A stretch of DNA of 64,000 nt from Roseivirga sp. UBA6061 (GTDB lineage Bacteria > Bacteroidota > Bacteroidia > Cytophagales > Cyclobacteriaceae), in NCBI GenBank assembly GCA_002427745.1, contig DIYF01000106.1:1-64000 (forward strand). The letters run 5' to 3'. This document shows positions 17,152 to 26,600 of the stretch, in pieces. A model generated the notes under the pieces. That model was not told the DNA's origin. It did no database searches and worked only from the letters and a program-made list of their open reading frames with translations. The number at the start of each line of letters is the position of its first letter. Position 1 is the stretch's first letter. Made by a program: the position numbers and the translations under genes.

Positions 17152-18081
17152 ATGATCAACCATACTAAGATTGTCCTGCTACTCATTTGCATACTTTCGC
17201 TCAGCCATTGTCAAAATACTGAAGTACAAGAACCGTTGGAATTCGAAAATCGGGTTGAGTTTCTGTTACATGAACTAACTAACCCTGAAAGCAGACATGT
17301 GATGGTAGCCGCCCATCGTGGCGATTGGCAATGGGCACCGGAGAACTCATTCAGTGGTTTTAAAAACTGCATAGAAGCAGGGGTTGATATATTGGAGATT
17401 GATGTGAGGTTATCCAGTGATGGTGTGCCTATGATTATTCATGACAGCTCACTGGACCGCACGACTACCGGTAAAGGAAAGGTGAAAGACTGGTCCATGG
17501 ATTCCCTCAAAACCCTGTATTTGAAGGATGCCAGTGGTACAGTAACTCAGGAGCGAATTCCTACACTGGAAGAAGTGATGATAATGGCCAGGGGCGAGAT
17601 TCTGATTTATCTGGACAAATCGCATAACACAGTTCGTGAAATTCTTCCCGTTTTGGAACGTACAGGTACCCTTCAGCAAACCATCTTTGTTTCGAAATTC
17701 TCTCACAGCAAAGCAGTTGAGCAATTCGGAGCACTACTGGAAGAGGTCATTTATGTTCCTGTGGTTGAATACAAAATTCCGGACCTGGTGAACCATACCA
17801 ATGAGCATATGCGCAAGGCTGATTTTCCGGTATATCAGGTAAGGATAGATAGTGTTGACTCTGATTCATATCGAATCTGGCAAAAATTAAAAGCCGAACC
17901 AGTCAAACTCTTTGTAGCGGCCACCTGGGTACACCATACCATGGGACATGACGATGCCATCTCCAGGACTGATCCTGACCAGGGCTGGGGATGGTTGATT
18001 GATAATGGCTTTTCATTGATTGAGACCAATCACCCTTATGAGTTACTGCGCTATTTACGCAATAAAGGACTCCATGATTAA
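17152..18081 (+). CDS. Second GDPD lipoprotein
   Basis: 309 residues with lipobox SLSHCQN. Canonical GDPD motifs: His55-Arg-Gly (AAHRGDWQW), APENS, ILEIDVRLS, the second His in IIHDSSLDRTTTGKG, and IPTLEEVM. The C-terminal stretch (DQGWGWLIDNGFSLIETNHP, ending YLRNKGLHD) is nearly repeated at the end of the 1063-residue double GDPD protein at 23685. Those two therefore share a more recent ancestor than either does with 16277. It follows its neighbour after 20 bases. It is expected to cleave a phosphodiester at the cell surface or in the periplasm. Confidence 0.88.
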   Translation: MINHTKIVLLLICILSLSHCQNTEVQEPLEFENRVEFLLHELTNPESRHVMVAAHRGDWQWAPENSFSGFKNCIEAGVDILEIDVRLSSDGVPMIIHDSSLDRTTTGKGKVKDWSMDSLKTLYLKDASGTVTQERIPTLEEVMIMARGEILIYLDKSHNTVREILPVLERTGTLQQTIFVSKFSHSKAVEQFGALLEEVIYVPVVEYKIPDLVNHTNEHMRKADFPVYQVRIDSVDSDSYRIWQKLKAEPVKLFVAATWVHHTMGHDDAISRTDPDQGWGWLIDNGFSLIETNHPYELLRYLRNKGLHD

Positions 18082-18215
18082 GACTTCACATACCTGTACG
18101 GGGTAGTGATTTTTCATAGAAAGGGAATTTTGGAAGTAGCTTGCCTGCCGATGGCAGGATGAGCCAGAATTCCGACAGATTAGGTAAGACTGCAAAAGCA
18201 GTCCTGTTTCAGAAG

Positions 18216-18244
18216 CCATCACATCTCAGGTGTGATGGTTTTTT
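18216..18244 (+). terminator. Rho-independent terminator ending the MBL/GDPD operon
   Basis: CCATCACA (18216-18223) pairs with TGTGATGG (18231-18238) around a 7-base loop and is followed directly by six T. It lies 135 bases after the second GDPD gene. Confidence 0.8.
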
Positions 18245-18318
18245 GTTGGCATCCCTGGGTTAGGTGTCAATCCTGCCTGACATATAACAGGCATTCCTGA
18301 ATATTCTTTGCAAAGTAT

Positions 18319-18336
18319 GTGGACATAACGTGGACA
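18319..18336 (+). promoter_or_regulatory. Paired GTGGACA sites before the five-gene array
   Basis: GTGGACA at 18319-18325 and 18330-18336 are 11 bases apart, one helical turn. The half-site is the first part of the motif seen before the sigma and fecR genes. A 7-base word occurs often by chance, so this is a weak candidate on its own. Confidence 0.25.
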
Positions 18337-18466
18337 GTAGAAAATGTTGGGGTTTTTCCACCAGTAATACCCGGTACCTCAGGGTATTTCCTAGTGAAGC
18401 TTCAAAGATAGCGGACCAGTTCGCCCCGCTGAAAAACAGAACATTCGCTTTAACCCAAAACCCAAC

Positions 18467-20116
18467 ATGAGAAAGACAACTAAAATGTTTGTCCTGGCTG
18501 TGGTATGCCTGATGGTATGCGGCAACCTGGCAGAAGCGCAATTCGGCTGGGGAGGTGGCTCAGGTTCCACTCCCGTTCTGAATCACAGTTTTTACCTGAA
18601 CAATCGGCCCATTTACCTAAGAGGAACCGGAGATCAGAATCACTACCTCAGATGGCAAAGTGGCACCAATGGCCCGGCACTCTTTGGATATACCGGAGGT
18701 GCACTTGGTGTGACCAACGGAGGAACCAGACCCATTTTGACCTGGCACAACACTGCCGGTGTGGATATTCACACCTCAATGAATGTGCATGGTGCTCTGA
18801 TGGTACACAATAGCAGTTTTATTAATGGAAATCTGAATGTGACACAGGCATTGACTACCGATTCCCTTGATGTGACTAATCTGAATACACGCGGTTTATC
18901 GCTGGTCAACAGCGAGCTGACCAGTGCCCACATTCAACAAACAGACGGATTTGTCTACTACGACAAAAACTTCTATGAAGCCGGTGAAGGAGGAGATGGC
19001 TATTTTGAGGGCAATGGTGGTGGTTTGGTTCGCTGGCACTCTGAAGATGGGGAGGGTTGGACTCCTATTTTGGATACTGAAAACATGAAGTATTTAAATG
19101 GCGAGATGCATAGTATGACCATTGCGGAAAAAACCGGGGCAGGCACAGCACGAGTGAAGTATCTTACCAATTACGCTGGAACGGATTATGAAGCAGGAGT
19201 TTACTATAACTGGTATTCCGGCTTACATCTCCATGCAGGTCCTAAAGCAAATGCAACTTTAAGTCAATCAGGTATCCGAATCGACAACAGCAACAACGTA
19301 CACATGTCGGATGACCTGAATATCAGTGGTGCGGTCAGGGCAGACAAAGTAGGGGTAGATGGTTTAGGGGCTCTTTCTCTAGAGTTCGGGACAATCGGCA
19401 ATAGCGGCAGTGTTTCTTCACTACTGGGTGCGATCAAAGCCGTTCCCGGAGAGGATTCTTTCGGGCAGCTTGATTTTTATGCCGGTGATGAAATATCGCC
19501 AGAGCTTATTGTGATGTCACTTAGCGACAGTCAGGTAGAGATCAATCGCGACCTTACAGTTTCTGAGGGCACTATTACAGCCCATCACCTTGTGGTGGGA
19601 AAAAATCATACTGCTGTTGATAATGAAGTGGATGGAGAGTTTCACGGCAGCATGGTATTCTACGGCCCCGATGGAAACGATGATGATAATCTCCACATTA
19701 ATGAGCGTATCAGAGGAGCTTATGAAACACACGGTTCTGTTATTGGCATCTGGAGTGAGGAGTTGATTGTAGCTCCGGACATAGTGTTTGCCAACCCTGT
19801 AGATGACCCGGCAAACCCTACGGACAAATTCTGGCCCAGAGTGCCTGATTATGTTTTTGAAGAAGATTATAAACTCCTCGATCTGGCTGAGCTTGAAAAA
19901 ATACTGAAAGAAGAAAAAAGTCTGCCGGGTATCCCGAATGCCGCTGAAATCAACGAAAAGGGCTTCACACAGGTGCAAATGAATTTTGGTCTGTTGAAAA
20001 AAGTAGAAGAGCTCACACTGTATACCATTCAGCAACAGAAGGAAATAGACCGACTCAGGGCAATAGAGGAAAGGCTGAATAAGCTGGAGGCATTACTCAA
20101 CAAAAAGGAAGAGTAA
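18467..20116 (+). CDS. Secreted fibre-like protein with C-terminal PDYVF/LPGIP module (array gene 1)
   Basis: 549 residues. The signal peptide ends near AEAQF. The middle is beta-rich with short repeats (LNVTQALTTDSLDVTNLNTR) resembling shaft segments of tail-fibre-like proteins. The last 95 residues form the module shared by all five array genes: PDYVFEEDYKLLDLAELEK, SLPGIPNAAEI, then KKVEELTLYTI and a coiled-coil tail. In Bacteroidota this module often ends large secreted fibre-like proteins; its coiled coil suggests trimer formation. No T9SS tail and no enzyme motif are visible. It is the longest of the five and starts 385 bases after the GDPD genes. A structural or adhesive surface role is inferred. 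Confidence 0.75.
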   Translation: MRKTTKMFVLAVVCLMVCGNLAEAQFGWGGGSGSTPVLNHSFYLNNRPIYLRGTGDQNHYLRWQSGTNGPALFGYTGGALGVTNGGTRPILTWHNTAGVDIHTSMNVHGALMVHNSSFINGNLNVTQALTTDSLDVTNLNTRGLSLVNSELTSAHIQQTDGFVYYDKNFYEAGEGGDGYFEGNGGGLVRWHSEDGEGWTPILDTENMKYLNGEMHSMTIAEKTGAGTARVKYLTNYAGTDYEAGVYYNWYSGLHLHAGPKANATLSQSGIRIDNSNNVHMSDDLNISGAVRADKVGVDGLGALSLEFGTIGNSGSVSSLLGAIKAVPGEDSFGQLDFYAGDEISPELIVMSLSDSQVEINRDLTVSEGTITAHHLVVGKNHTAVDNEVDGEFHGSMVFYGPDGNDDDNLHINERIRGAYETHGSVIGIWSEELIVAPDIVFANPVDDPANPTDKFWPRVPDYVFEEDYKLLDLAELEKILKEEKSLPGIPNAAEINEKGFTQVQMNFGLLKKVEELTLYTIQQQKEIDRLRAIEERLNKLEALLNKKEE

Positions 20117-20118
20117 TC

Positions 20119-21639
20119 ATGGGTGCCATAAACGCAGGAACCGGAAAAGGACTGCTGAAGTGCCTGATGCTTTTTGTCTTATTGTTTATCAGTGCAGAGG
20201 TCTCCCTGGCCCAGGGAGAATTATTCTCGACACCTTTTTCCATAAACAATACCAGTGGTACAAAGTCTATCACAGAAAACCACGGGGGCAGTTCTCATAT
20301 TTGGGTGACCCCCATTGCCGGCAAGCTGGGCTTTACCGAATCAGACATGGTGAGCCTCAATCCAAAAAGCTTCCTCAAGAAGAACACAGGAGGGGGATGG
20401 TTTGGCAAAGATCACTGGCACGGCTGGCAGTTGGTGCTACAGGAGTGGCGCTCCCAGTTAACCGCAGCGGATGACTCCAAAACAGCCTGGATTAAGGTGA
20501 AAATGTACAATTACAAAAGTGGAGCTTTCAGGGATTATGACAACACAAACAATCCGGGGGTCACTGTTCCCAATGCAGAAGATATACTCTTTTCAATGTA
20601 CGCTCACAAATCAGGCAGTTCTTCTGACTGGACAATTGAATATCCTCAAATAGCAGGCAAACACAACAAAAGCCCGGATGGCTGGGAGCATACCCTGAAC
20701 GGAAACAGCACAGGTTGGGCACTGGTGCGTTTTCAGGATGGAGTAAAGAAAGATGGCAGTTATTGGGATACCGGATCTGTAAAAGATGAGATCAAAGTGA
20801 TCCTTACTTTCGAAATGGAAAATATGCTGTTCAAACCAGTATATGGTAATGCAGGGGGAGCACAGGTTGAGGATGTGGGAGCAAGTTCTACATGGATCAA
20901 CCTGGAATTACCTGAAACAGACGAATTGATCATCAATGGGCAGCAGGATTGGAGTGGTGTCGCCATTTGGGGTAACCCAATCTTCCATGAATTTAAAACC
21001 AACAGCAATGGCAGTGGTGGTTATGATTATGACGACTATTACATGCCCAAAATTGAAGGTTTGTATCCGCTGGATCAATTCAGAGGTATTTACTGGGTGA
21101 CTGATAACAGCATAGACGGGGGTAAGGCTACCATGCCTTATCAGACCCTCTCAGATGAATTCTATAGTGTAGGATTCAACACGAGCCATATGTCTTCATT
21201 GCTCAAACACGGATCCCCTCAGTTTTATACTCACGGCAATAGCTTCTTTGCTCAGGACTATACATTTCTTAGCAACTGGAACCCCAATTATAGCCTCAGT
21301 AACTATCGCTGGGTGGTAAAAGGGGGGATGGCTGCCAAAGGAGTTGACGTATCGACCAATACACTGTCCAGTGGCTGGCCGGACTATGTATTCGATCAGG
21401 ACTATGAACTGATGGACATGGATGAGCTGTCTGGTTTCATTACTCAAAACGGTCACCTGCCTGGAATACCCTCTGAGAAAGAGGTTGTTGAACAGGGCTT
21501 TTTCTCTGCAGACGAATTGTCAGTGAAGCTCCTTGAAAAAATCGAGGAACTGACCCGATACGCGGTAGACAGAAGGAGTCGTCTGGATGCTTTACTAGAG
21601 CAAATCGAAACACTTAAATCTGAAAAACATGACAAATAA
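20119..21639 (+). CDS. Secreted fibre-like protein with PDYVF/LPGIP module (array gene 2)
   Basis: 506 residues, ATG 2 bases after the previous stop. The signal peptide ends near VSLAQGE. Residues 30-410 form a beta-rich region with many Trp, Gly and Asn, unlike gene 1, and I recognise no family in it. The C-terminal module is clear: GWPDYVFDQDYELMDMDELS, HLPGIPSEKEV, LLEKIEELTRYAV and a coiled-coil end. The unique N-terminal part joined to a common C-terminal module suggests a shared assembly or anchoring unit carrying different heads. It is translationally close to both neighbours. Confidence 0.72.
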   Translation: MGAINAGTGKGLLKCLMLFVLLFISAEVSLAQGELFSTPFSINNTSGTKSITENHGGSSHIWVTPIAGKLGFTESDMVSLNPKSFLKKNTGGGWFGKDHWHGWQLVLQEWRSQLTAADDSKTAWIKVKMYNYKSGAFRDYDNTNNPGVTVPNAEDILFSMYAHKSGSSSDWTIEYPQIAGKHNKSPDGWEHTLNGNSTGWALVRFQDGVKKDGSYWDTGSVKDEIKVILTFEMENMLFKPVYGNAGGAQVEDVGASSTWINLELPETDELIINGQQDWSGVAIWGNPIFHEFKTNSNGSGGYDYDDYYMPKIEGLYPLDQFRGIYWVTDNSIDGGKATMPYQTLSDEFYSVGFNTSHMSSLLKHGSPQFYTHGNSFFAQDYTFLSNWNPNYSLSNYRWVVKGGMAAKGVDVSTNTLSSGWPDYVFDQDYELMDMDELSGFITQNGHLPGIPSEKEVVEQGFFSADELSVKLLEKIEELTRYAVDRRSRLDALLEQIETLKSEKHDK

Positions 21640-22279
21640 CATATTCATCCCGGGCAGTCGTGGATTTTATCGTACGCGCATACTGATCCTCATTGCTTTC
21701 ATGGCATTGTCCCATCAGGCCTGGTCACAGTGGCAATATGAATACATCAATAATTCCACAGGAAATCCATCGGCCTTACCGACTTCAGGAACTACTACCT
21801 TCATCAGCAACCAGAATGGTTCAACCATTTATGACATAATGATAGGCCTGGATACCAAGCCTAAGCATACGGATTTTGTGGTCAGTGGAGTGTCAGTATT
21901 TACCTCCGGTGATGTAAGCAGCCTTTTTTCATCACATGCCTCGGCCAATGCCATAGAGCATAATACAGTTTGGTTAGACGGAAAAGCACTGATTGACAAG
22001 GTGCATGTAGAAACCGGCACTTTTCCCGATTATGTCTTTCAAAGCGGGTACCCTTTGCTGTCACTCACCAGGATAAAACAGTATTATACCGAAAAAGGCC
22101 ACCTGCCGGGAGTTCCTTCAGAGGCTGAAGTGACAGAGGCCGGTAGTTTTGAGCTGGATAAACTGTCTCTGATTCTGCTTGAAAAGATAGAAGAACTGAC
22201 ACTTCATACTCTGTCAATGGACGAGGAAATAAAGCAGGCTATGCAGGAATTAGAGCGCCTTAAAGACAAAGACCAATGA
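21629..22279 (+). CDS. Secreted protein with PDYVF/LPGIP module (array gene 3)
   Basis: 216 residues. The ATG lies inside the last codons of the preceding gene (11-base overlap), a sign of coupled translation. The signal peptide ends near AWSQWQ. A short region (GVSVFTSGDVSSLFSSHASA, then TVWLDGKALIDKVHV) is shared with gene 4 and leads straight into the module (FPDYVFQSGYPLLSL, HLPGVPSEAEV, LLEKIEELTLHTL). Genes 3 and 4 are the closest pair in the array. Function is unknown; the coiled-coil end suggests oligomer formation. Confidence 0.72.
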   Translation: MTNNIFIPGSRGFYRTRILILIAFMALSHQAWSQWQYEYINNSTGNPSALPTSGTTTFISNQNGSTIYDIMIGLDTKPKHTDFVVSGVSVFTSGDVSSLFSSHASANAIEHNTVWLDGKALIDKVHVETGTFPDYVFQSGYPLLSLTRIKQYYTEKGHLPGVPSEAEVTEAGSFELDKLSLILLEKIEELTLHTLSMDEEIKQAMQELERLKDKDQ

Positions 22280-22872
22280 GAATTGAGAAAATACTAAAAC
22301 AGGTTTTTGTACTGGCCTTTCTGCTGATGACGGCAGGCACGCAGGTCCGGGCGCAGTTTGACGGGAATGTCGGCTCTGGTCAGGGGTATATCCAAACCAG
22401 TTACCCGGTGAGAATTGGTACTACAGCGACCAACATAGCATCACTCAACAACACCGTCTCCAAAGAGATGGAGATGATTGTGAAGGGGGTATCTGTGTTT
22501 ACTAAAAACAACGGAAGTTCTGTATTCAATGGTAGTCCTTCGGCCAGCCAGGTACAGGGCAAAACCGTCTGGGTAGATGGCAAAATATTGGTCAATGCCC
22601 TTCACGTTCCAACCGATGCATTTGCAGATTATGTATTTGACAAGGATTACAAGCTCATGTCTTTGAGCAACCTGCGCAAGTATATAAATACTTACAGGCA
22701 CCTTCCCGGAATACCTTCTCAGGCGGATGTCCTGAAAGAAGGTGAATTCGAAATGAAGGCCCTTACGCTTAAACTGCTCGAAAAAGTAGAGGAGCTAACG
22801 CTCTATACCATTGAGCAGGACAAACAAATAACTGAAGCTGAAAAGCTACTCAAATCCTTAAAAGAAAACTAA
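22276..22872 (+). CDS. Secreted protein with PDYVF/LPGIP module (array gene 4)
   Basis: 198 residues, the shortest array member, overlapping gene 3 by 4 bases (ATGA). The signal peptide ends near VRAQF. The region GVSVFTKNNGSSVFNGSPSA and TVWVDGKILVNALHV parallels gene 3. The module reads FADYVFDKDYKLMSLSNLRK, HLPGIPSQADV, LLEKVEELTLYTI and then a coiled coil. It consists of little more than the module plus one small domain and so shows the minimal form of the family. Tight overlap supports one operon with genes 1-5. Confidence 0.72.
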   Translation: MRIEKILKQVFVLAFLLMTAGTQVRAQFDGNVGSGQGYIQTSYPVRIGTTATNIASLNNTVSKEMEMIVKGVSVFTKNNGSSVFNGSPSASQVQGKTVWVDGKILVNALHVPTDAFADYVFDKDYKLMSLSNLRKYINTYRHLPGIPSQADVLKEGEFEMKALTLKLLEKVEELTLYTIEQDKQITEAEKLLKSLKEN

Positions 22873-22874
22873 AG

Positions 22875-23561
22875 ATGAAATCTCTAAGAATAATCCGAAA
22901 TATAAGAAGCTTGTTCCTGTTGTCACTGATTTTGTGGCTGTCTTCCTCATTTGTCTATTCACAATCTAATGGTGAGATATCTGTGTCAAAAGTAACGGCA
23001 ACCAATGAAGTAAGTGCCAAAGGACTCACGCTTTCAGGAGATGGTGGTCAGGCGACCATCGATTCAAAAATTGATGGAACCATCGTTTTTGGTGGTGAAG
23101 ACGGAACCAATTTGGCGAATACAGACATTGCCTCGTCATATTATGCCAAGTATGCCGTATGGATAGAGCATGGTATTGTGGTAGAAGACATTGCCTTTGC
23201 CGGCTGTGAGCTTTGGGATGCCGATAATACAGACACAGATACAAATTGTGATGCAGCCTTGGGAGCGGGAGGAGTTCCCGATTATGTGTTTGCTCCTGAC
23301 TATCAGCTCAGAAGCCTTGAAGAAGTACAAAGCTACATTCAGCAGTACAGACACCTGCCGGAAATTCCTTCGGCAAAGGAAGTAACCCAAAATGGCTATA
23401 GCCTCATTAAAATGGAAATGGGCTTGCTTAAAAAGGTGGAGGAGCTAACCCTTTACACTATTGATCAGGAAAAGAAGATTCGCGAGCAGAACGAGCTGAT
23501 TGAAGAGCTCAAGGGAATGTTACTACAAATCAATAGCAGGCTGGAAAAGCTGGACAAATAG
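22875..23561 (+). CDS. Secreted protein with PDYVF/LPGIP module (array gene 5)
   Basis: 228 residues, 2 bases after gene 4. The signal peptide ends near SFVYSQS. The small head has two Cys (GCELWDADNTDTDTNCDAAL) that could form a disulfide and an Asp-rich turn that could bind calcium. The module follows: VPDYVFAPDYQLRSLEEVQ, HLPEIPSAKEV (Glu replaces Gly in LPG), KKVEELTLYTI, then the longest coiled-coil tail of the small members. It is the last of the five before the double GDPD gene, 123 bases away. Confidence 0.72.
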   Translation: MKSLRIIRNIRSLFLLSLILWLSSSFVYSQSNGEISVSKVTATNEVSAKGLTLSGDGGQATIDSKIDGTIVFGGEDGTNLANTDIASSYYAKYAVWIEHGIVVEDIAFAGCELWDADNTDTDTNCDAALGAGGVPDYVFAPDYQLRSLEEVQSYIQQYRHLPEIPSAKEVTQNGYSLIKMEMGLLKKVEELTLYTIDQEKKIREQNELIEELKGMLLQINSRLEKLDK

Positions 23562-23684
23562 GTCATTAAAAACAAGGTCTGGAAAACCGACTGCTGCTTA
23601 AGCTTTATTCACGCTGAATGCCTGGCCAACTGGTATTCGCAGATGAGCTATGTGGTGTCCCCGGACCATTTTAAAATGAATATT

Positions 23685-26600
23685 ATGGAGAAAAAGAATA
23701 GCATCCTCTGTGGTGTGTTCATTTGGTTGCTTACTACCTACGCGGCCTTTGGACAAGCTACATACCATGCTGATACCAAATCATATACTGTTGTTGGTAC
23801 CGTCACCAAGGAAACCAACAAGGATGAACTCGAACACACAAATCCAGACAAGGATTTTATTACCATGGATCTTTCCAGGTTTTATGCACTGGATTACACG
23901 CCCACTGAAGCTGTGGATGCGGACTTTGGAACAGGGGGGCATGTCAAAGTTGAAGTGTACCTCAGAGATGATCATACAAAGGCCTTTACGAACCTTATTT
24001 ATGGTGTTTTGTGGACTGGTACTAATACCCGGGCTCCTACGCAAACCACAATGCAGATTCAGACAGGCCCTGGCAATGGTGTATTAAGAACGGTGGACAG
24101 CAGGCAAATCAAGGATTTGGTAGAATCCTATGAACCATCATTCAATAAAGTAGATGCCGCAGTGGCCAACATCAGGGCTTCTTTTAAGCTTAGCCATGAT
24201 AATCATATTCAAAATGCACTTTCCTGGGCCAGTATTTCAAAGTCCATGTCGTCTGTGGGATTAACAGTACCAGCAGCGGTTTCCAAAGCCTTACGTTCTT
24301 GGGCCGGAGAGGCCTTCCTTGGAGCCGAGTCCATCTCCTTAGGTCCTGTAGGTTGGGCTTTGGCCTCAGCCGCAGTGATGGAACTTGACTTCAATTTAAG
24401 AGCACAAGCATCACCGGATAACTTTGATTACCTTTTGGTTCAAAGCCCTGTCGTTTCAGTGAAGGAAATGCTGAGACATGTGGGCCATGAACTGATGCTT
24501 CCTAAGGTATATGTCAAGGTTGAAATGAAAGACGTTACCTTAAGGAGCATTAGTATTCCTTATGCCGGCACCTTCGATATGAGCCTGTTTCATATGGTGG
24601 AGACTAAAAACAGCTTCCTCGTTCAGGAGCGTCAAAACAACAATGACGTGTACCTTTCTGCTCATAGGGGCTATTGGCGCACAGTTCCTTCTAACTCAAT
24701 AGCCTCCATTAAAGCGGCCGTACTACGTGGTTCTGCCATGGCAGAAATGGACCTGAATGTAACCGGGGACGGGAAGGTTATTCTTATGCACGACAAAACC
24801 GTGAACCGAACCACCAATTACGAAGATCACTTTAATGATCCGAATGACAAGAAGGTGCTGAAATTAGACTATTCAGAATTAAGTCAATTGAAATTGCTTG
24901 ATCGATTTGGTAATGTATTTCTGAACGACCCAAATGATGTAACCACGGTCGAGCGCGTACCTACGCTGACAGAGGCACTCACAGCAGCCAAGGGGCAGAT
25001 ATTGCTGAACGTTGACAAATTTGAGCAATTCATACCTGAGGTCTATGCGGCAGTAATAGAGACCGGTACCAGCAACCAAATCGTGGGTAAAGGCTATAAA
25101 AGCCCATCAGAGCTGATAGAATTGCTGAGAACTACGAAAGAAAAAGAGGAAGCCGGTGAGACTGACACAGAGGAATGGGGAGATAATATTCCAGGCAAAA
25201 CCGGGGAGGAAAAACTCATTTCTGTCTTGCAAATAATGGATTATACCCCCATTGTAAATGACTGGATCAAAATAGATGGCCATATCACGGATGAAGACAC
25301 AGATGAAGCCGCTATTCAGAAGTTCATCGACCAATGGAAAGAGTATAAAGTCAGGGCTTTTGAAACAGATCCCGAAAGTTATAATTCACCTGTATTACCG
25401 GCCATCACCAAGCTGGCAAAAGAAAAAATTCATACGGGTTCGTTTTCACCATTCGCTGACGATGGGGAAGGTCATTCCCTGCAAAAAGGCCGGGTTAAAT
25501 TCGATGTTCCTTTCGGGATGCGTGGAGATTGGGACGCCATGATCAAAGCAGGAGTAGATTTCTTTGTGAATGACCGCTCTGCTATGATGGGGCAGTACCT
25601 CGATGCCATTGGTGCCCGCAACCAAAACCCAGGCAGGTTTAATGCCATAAGTAACAATCTTTCTGCCGGAACTGAGGATGTGATGGTAGTGGCTCACCGC
25701 TCCGCCTGGCAATATGCGCCTGAAAATTCCATGGCTTCTTTTAAGTTGGCGGTAAATATGGGGGTGGATGTTCTGGAAATGGATGCTCGCCTTACCAAAG
25801 ATGGAAAGGCCGTGGTTTATCATGACTGGAACCTGGCTACCCATTCCAATTTCCTGAAACACTTTGGAGCTCACAAATATAAAGTGAATGATGTACACGA
25901 GCCAGATGCCAACGGCAACTGGCAGTATTTCATCACCAAACATACAGACGGTCTGGACTACTGGCCCGATATTACCTACAATAATGAGGTAGGAAAACTG
26001 GTGACCTCAGAGATCAGACACTGGAATTATGACGACATCAAGGACATCCTGCTCTTAGACAAAGACCTGAATGTGTCGAAAGAAAGGCTTCAGCTACTGG
26101 ATGATGTTTTGGCCTTTTGCAAGGACAAGATTCTGGTATCACTGGACAAATGGAATAGCTGCTCTAAAAATGAGCGTACCTGCAATCCGGTGGCTCAGCT
26201 AACGGCTTTTCTGGAAATAGCAGAGAATGAAGGAGCCCTGGGAAGTCTGATTCTCGGTGACCTGAGAACCCCCCGGGGGAGTGACACCGATGATAAATTT
26301 GTAGCGGCAGATTACTATACAGCTTCCGTGGTGCAAACTATGTTCAACATCAATGGTAAGGACTATCTCAAAGAGATTTCTTACATGCCACGTGTCAATG
26401 TGAGTATGTTGGGTGCTGGTGTGGAGATGACCACCTATGTGGATGGTTTTCTGAACCTTACTTATACAGACGAAAACGGTCAGTCACAGCCCTATAACAT
26501 CGATGCATTTCTGGTAAAACTACCGGAAAACGTTGATCCCTATGCCGGTGGAAAGAGGGATGATGGAAAGGTTAATCAGGACGATTATGATGAGCTAAGG

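Larger units (their letters stand above)
18082..18466. other. 385-base gap with terminator, palindromes and GTGGACA pair
   Basis: No gene seen. It holds the palindrome CCTGCCGATGGCAGG near 18147, a small hairpin GACTGC...GCAGTC near 18188, the terminator at 18216-18244, an inverted repeat TGCCTG...CAGGCA near 18275, and two GTGGACA copies 11 bases apart at 18319 and 18330. The gap divides the receptor/enzyme block from the fibre-like block, so a separate promoter here is likely. Confidence 0.5.

Noticed and set aside
10480..18081. Classic SusCD polysaccharide utilisation locus
   Set aside because: There is a large TonB receptor but no SusD-like lipoprotein and no glycoside hydrolase; the following enzymes are MBL and GDPD types.
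18467..23561. Prophage tail-fibre region
   Set aside because: The proteins are fibre-like, but no capsid, terminase, portal, integrase or lysis gene is near, and each has its own Sec signal peptide.
18467..23561. bZIP-type transcription factors suggested by the coiled-coil ends
   Set aside because: The coiled coil lies at the end of exported proteins and no DNA-binding basic region precedes it.
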